Source: Streptomyces griseoaurantiacus (GTDB taxonomy: Bacteria; Actinomycetota; Actinomycetes; Streptomycetales; Streptomycetaceae). Taken from it: 64,000 bases of DNA. The notes beneath the pieces are model-generated. The model did not search any database and was not told where the DNA came from. It was given only the letters and a program-made list of their open reading frames with translations. Below are positions 63,887 through 64,000 of this stretch, piece by piece; positions within the stretch are counted from its first letter, which is position 1, and each line of letters opens with the position of its first letter. The position numbers and the translations under genes were made by a program. The stretch is taken from contig BNBP01000002.1 of assembly GCA_014656015.1 (NCBI GenBank), forward strand, positions 236,701-300,700. The letters run 5' to 3'.

Positions 63887-64000
63887 GTTCGGCGGTGTCC
63901 TACTCTCCCACAGGGTCCCCCCTGCAGTACCATCGGCGCTGTAAGGCTTAGCTTCCGGGTTCGGAATGTAACCGGGCGTTTCCCCTACGCTATGACCACC
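63887..64000 (-). rRNA. rrf: 5S ribosomal RNA (3' part; runs off the window)
   Basis: Reverse complement reads GGTGGTCATAGCGTAGGGGA through CCCGGTTACATTCCGAACCC to GGGAGAGTAGGACACCGCCG, the standard streptomycete 5S sequence. The first few 5' bases lie beyond position 64000. The large-subunit gene would be further upstream on the minus strand. Confidence 0.95.

Noticed and set aside
1..64000. Insertion sequences, prophage, integrase or attachment site, including at the tRNA-Thr gene
   Set aside because: No transposase or integrase-like protein and no duplicated tRNA 3' end was seen. The region is core chromosome.

Overview
This is a very GC-rich actinobacterial chromosome segment. GTG starts, ATGA/GTGA stop-start overlaps and the gene content point to Streptomyces. 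The order lexA, siderophore genes, hflX, rsh, dapF, miaA, miaB, glu genes, recX/recA, lhr, clgR-cinA-pgsA-rimO, ftsK, osaB/osaA matches, from memory, the core region around SCO5803 to SCO5746 of S. coelicolor. Most of the window is housekeeping core with a few accessory-looking additions.

Layout. 1-3.0 kb: lexA and a DinG/XPD-type helicase, a DNA-damage pair. 3.1-7.7 kb: a compact minus-strand NRPS-independent siderophore operon (aminotransferase, IucA/IucC synthetase, GNAT acyltransferase). 8.0-9.3 kb: an exported trypsin-like peptidase. 9.4-18.1 kb, minus strand: hflX, an exported M1 peptidase, an RSH-family (p)ppGpp enzyme, dapF, a small membrane protein and miaA. 18.3-21.8 kb: an acidic disordered protein, a small antitoxin-like protein, a LigB/MEMO-like protein and miaB. 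21.8-28.9 kb: a membrane-anchored TAXI solute receptor, the gluK/gluR two-component genes and the divergent gluABCD glutamate ABC importer. 29.1-32.3 kb: a flavin monooxygenase, then a sulfur unit made of a leaderless Cys-rich leader peptide, cysteine dioxygenase and rhodanese. 32.4-34.4 kb: recX and recA, with a LexA box. 34.9-39.3 kb: membrane proteins, an AI-2E-type permease, DUF3046, azlC/azlD and an AraC regulator. 39.4-45.3 kb: the giant helicase lhr followed by a Nei-type glycosylase. 45.9-49.2 kb: the translationally coupled operon rimO-pgsA-cinA, with clgR downstream. 49.3-53.2 kb: a RodZ-like protein and ftsK. 53.4-62.9 kb: osaB, the 1745-residue hybrid kinase osaA, and a divergent multidomain PP2C phosphatase. 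62.9-64 kb: tRNA-Thr(GGT), a truncated DegT-like gene, and the 3' part of a 5S rRNA gene that runs off the window end.

How the parts relate. DNA-damage genes recur: lexA, DinG-type helicase, recA/recX with a LexA site, lhr with nei. tRNA and ribosome modification or rescue recur too: miaA, miaB, rimO, hflX. Signalling genes sit beside probable targets: GluRK beside the glutamate importer, and OsaAB beside a PAS/GAF/PP2C phosphatase. The least ordinary signals are the leaderless cysteine leader peptide ahead of a cysteine-degrading enzyme, the exact eight-unit 276-bp repeat inside osaA, the orphan TAXI receptor next to GluK/GluR, phased direct repeats upstream of the siderophore operon and of dapF, and a DegT-like protein without the usual catalytic-lysine region.

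Limits: boundaries and motifs were read by eye. Gene identities rest on motif and family recognition, not on any search.
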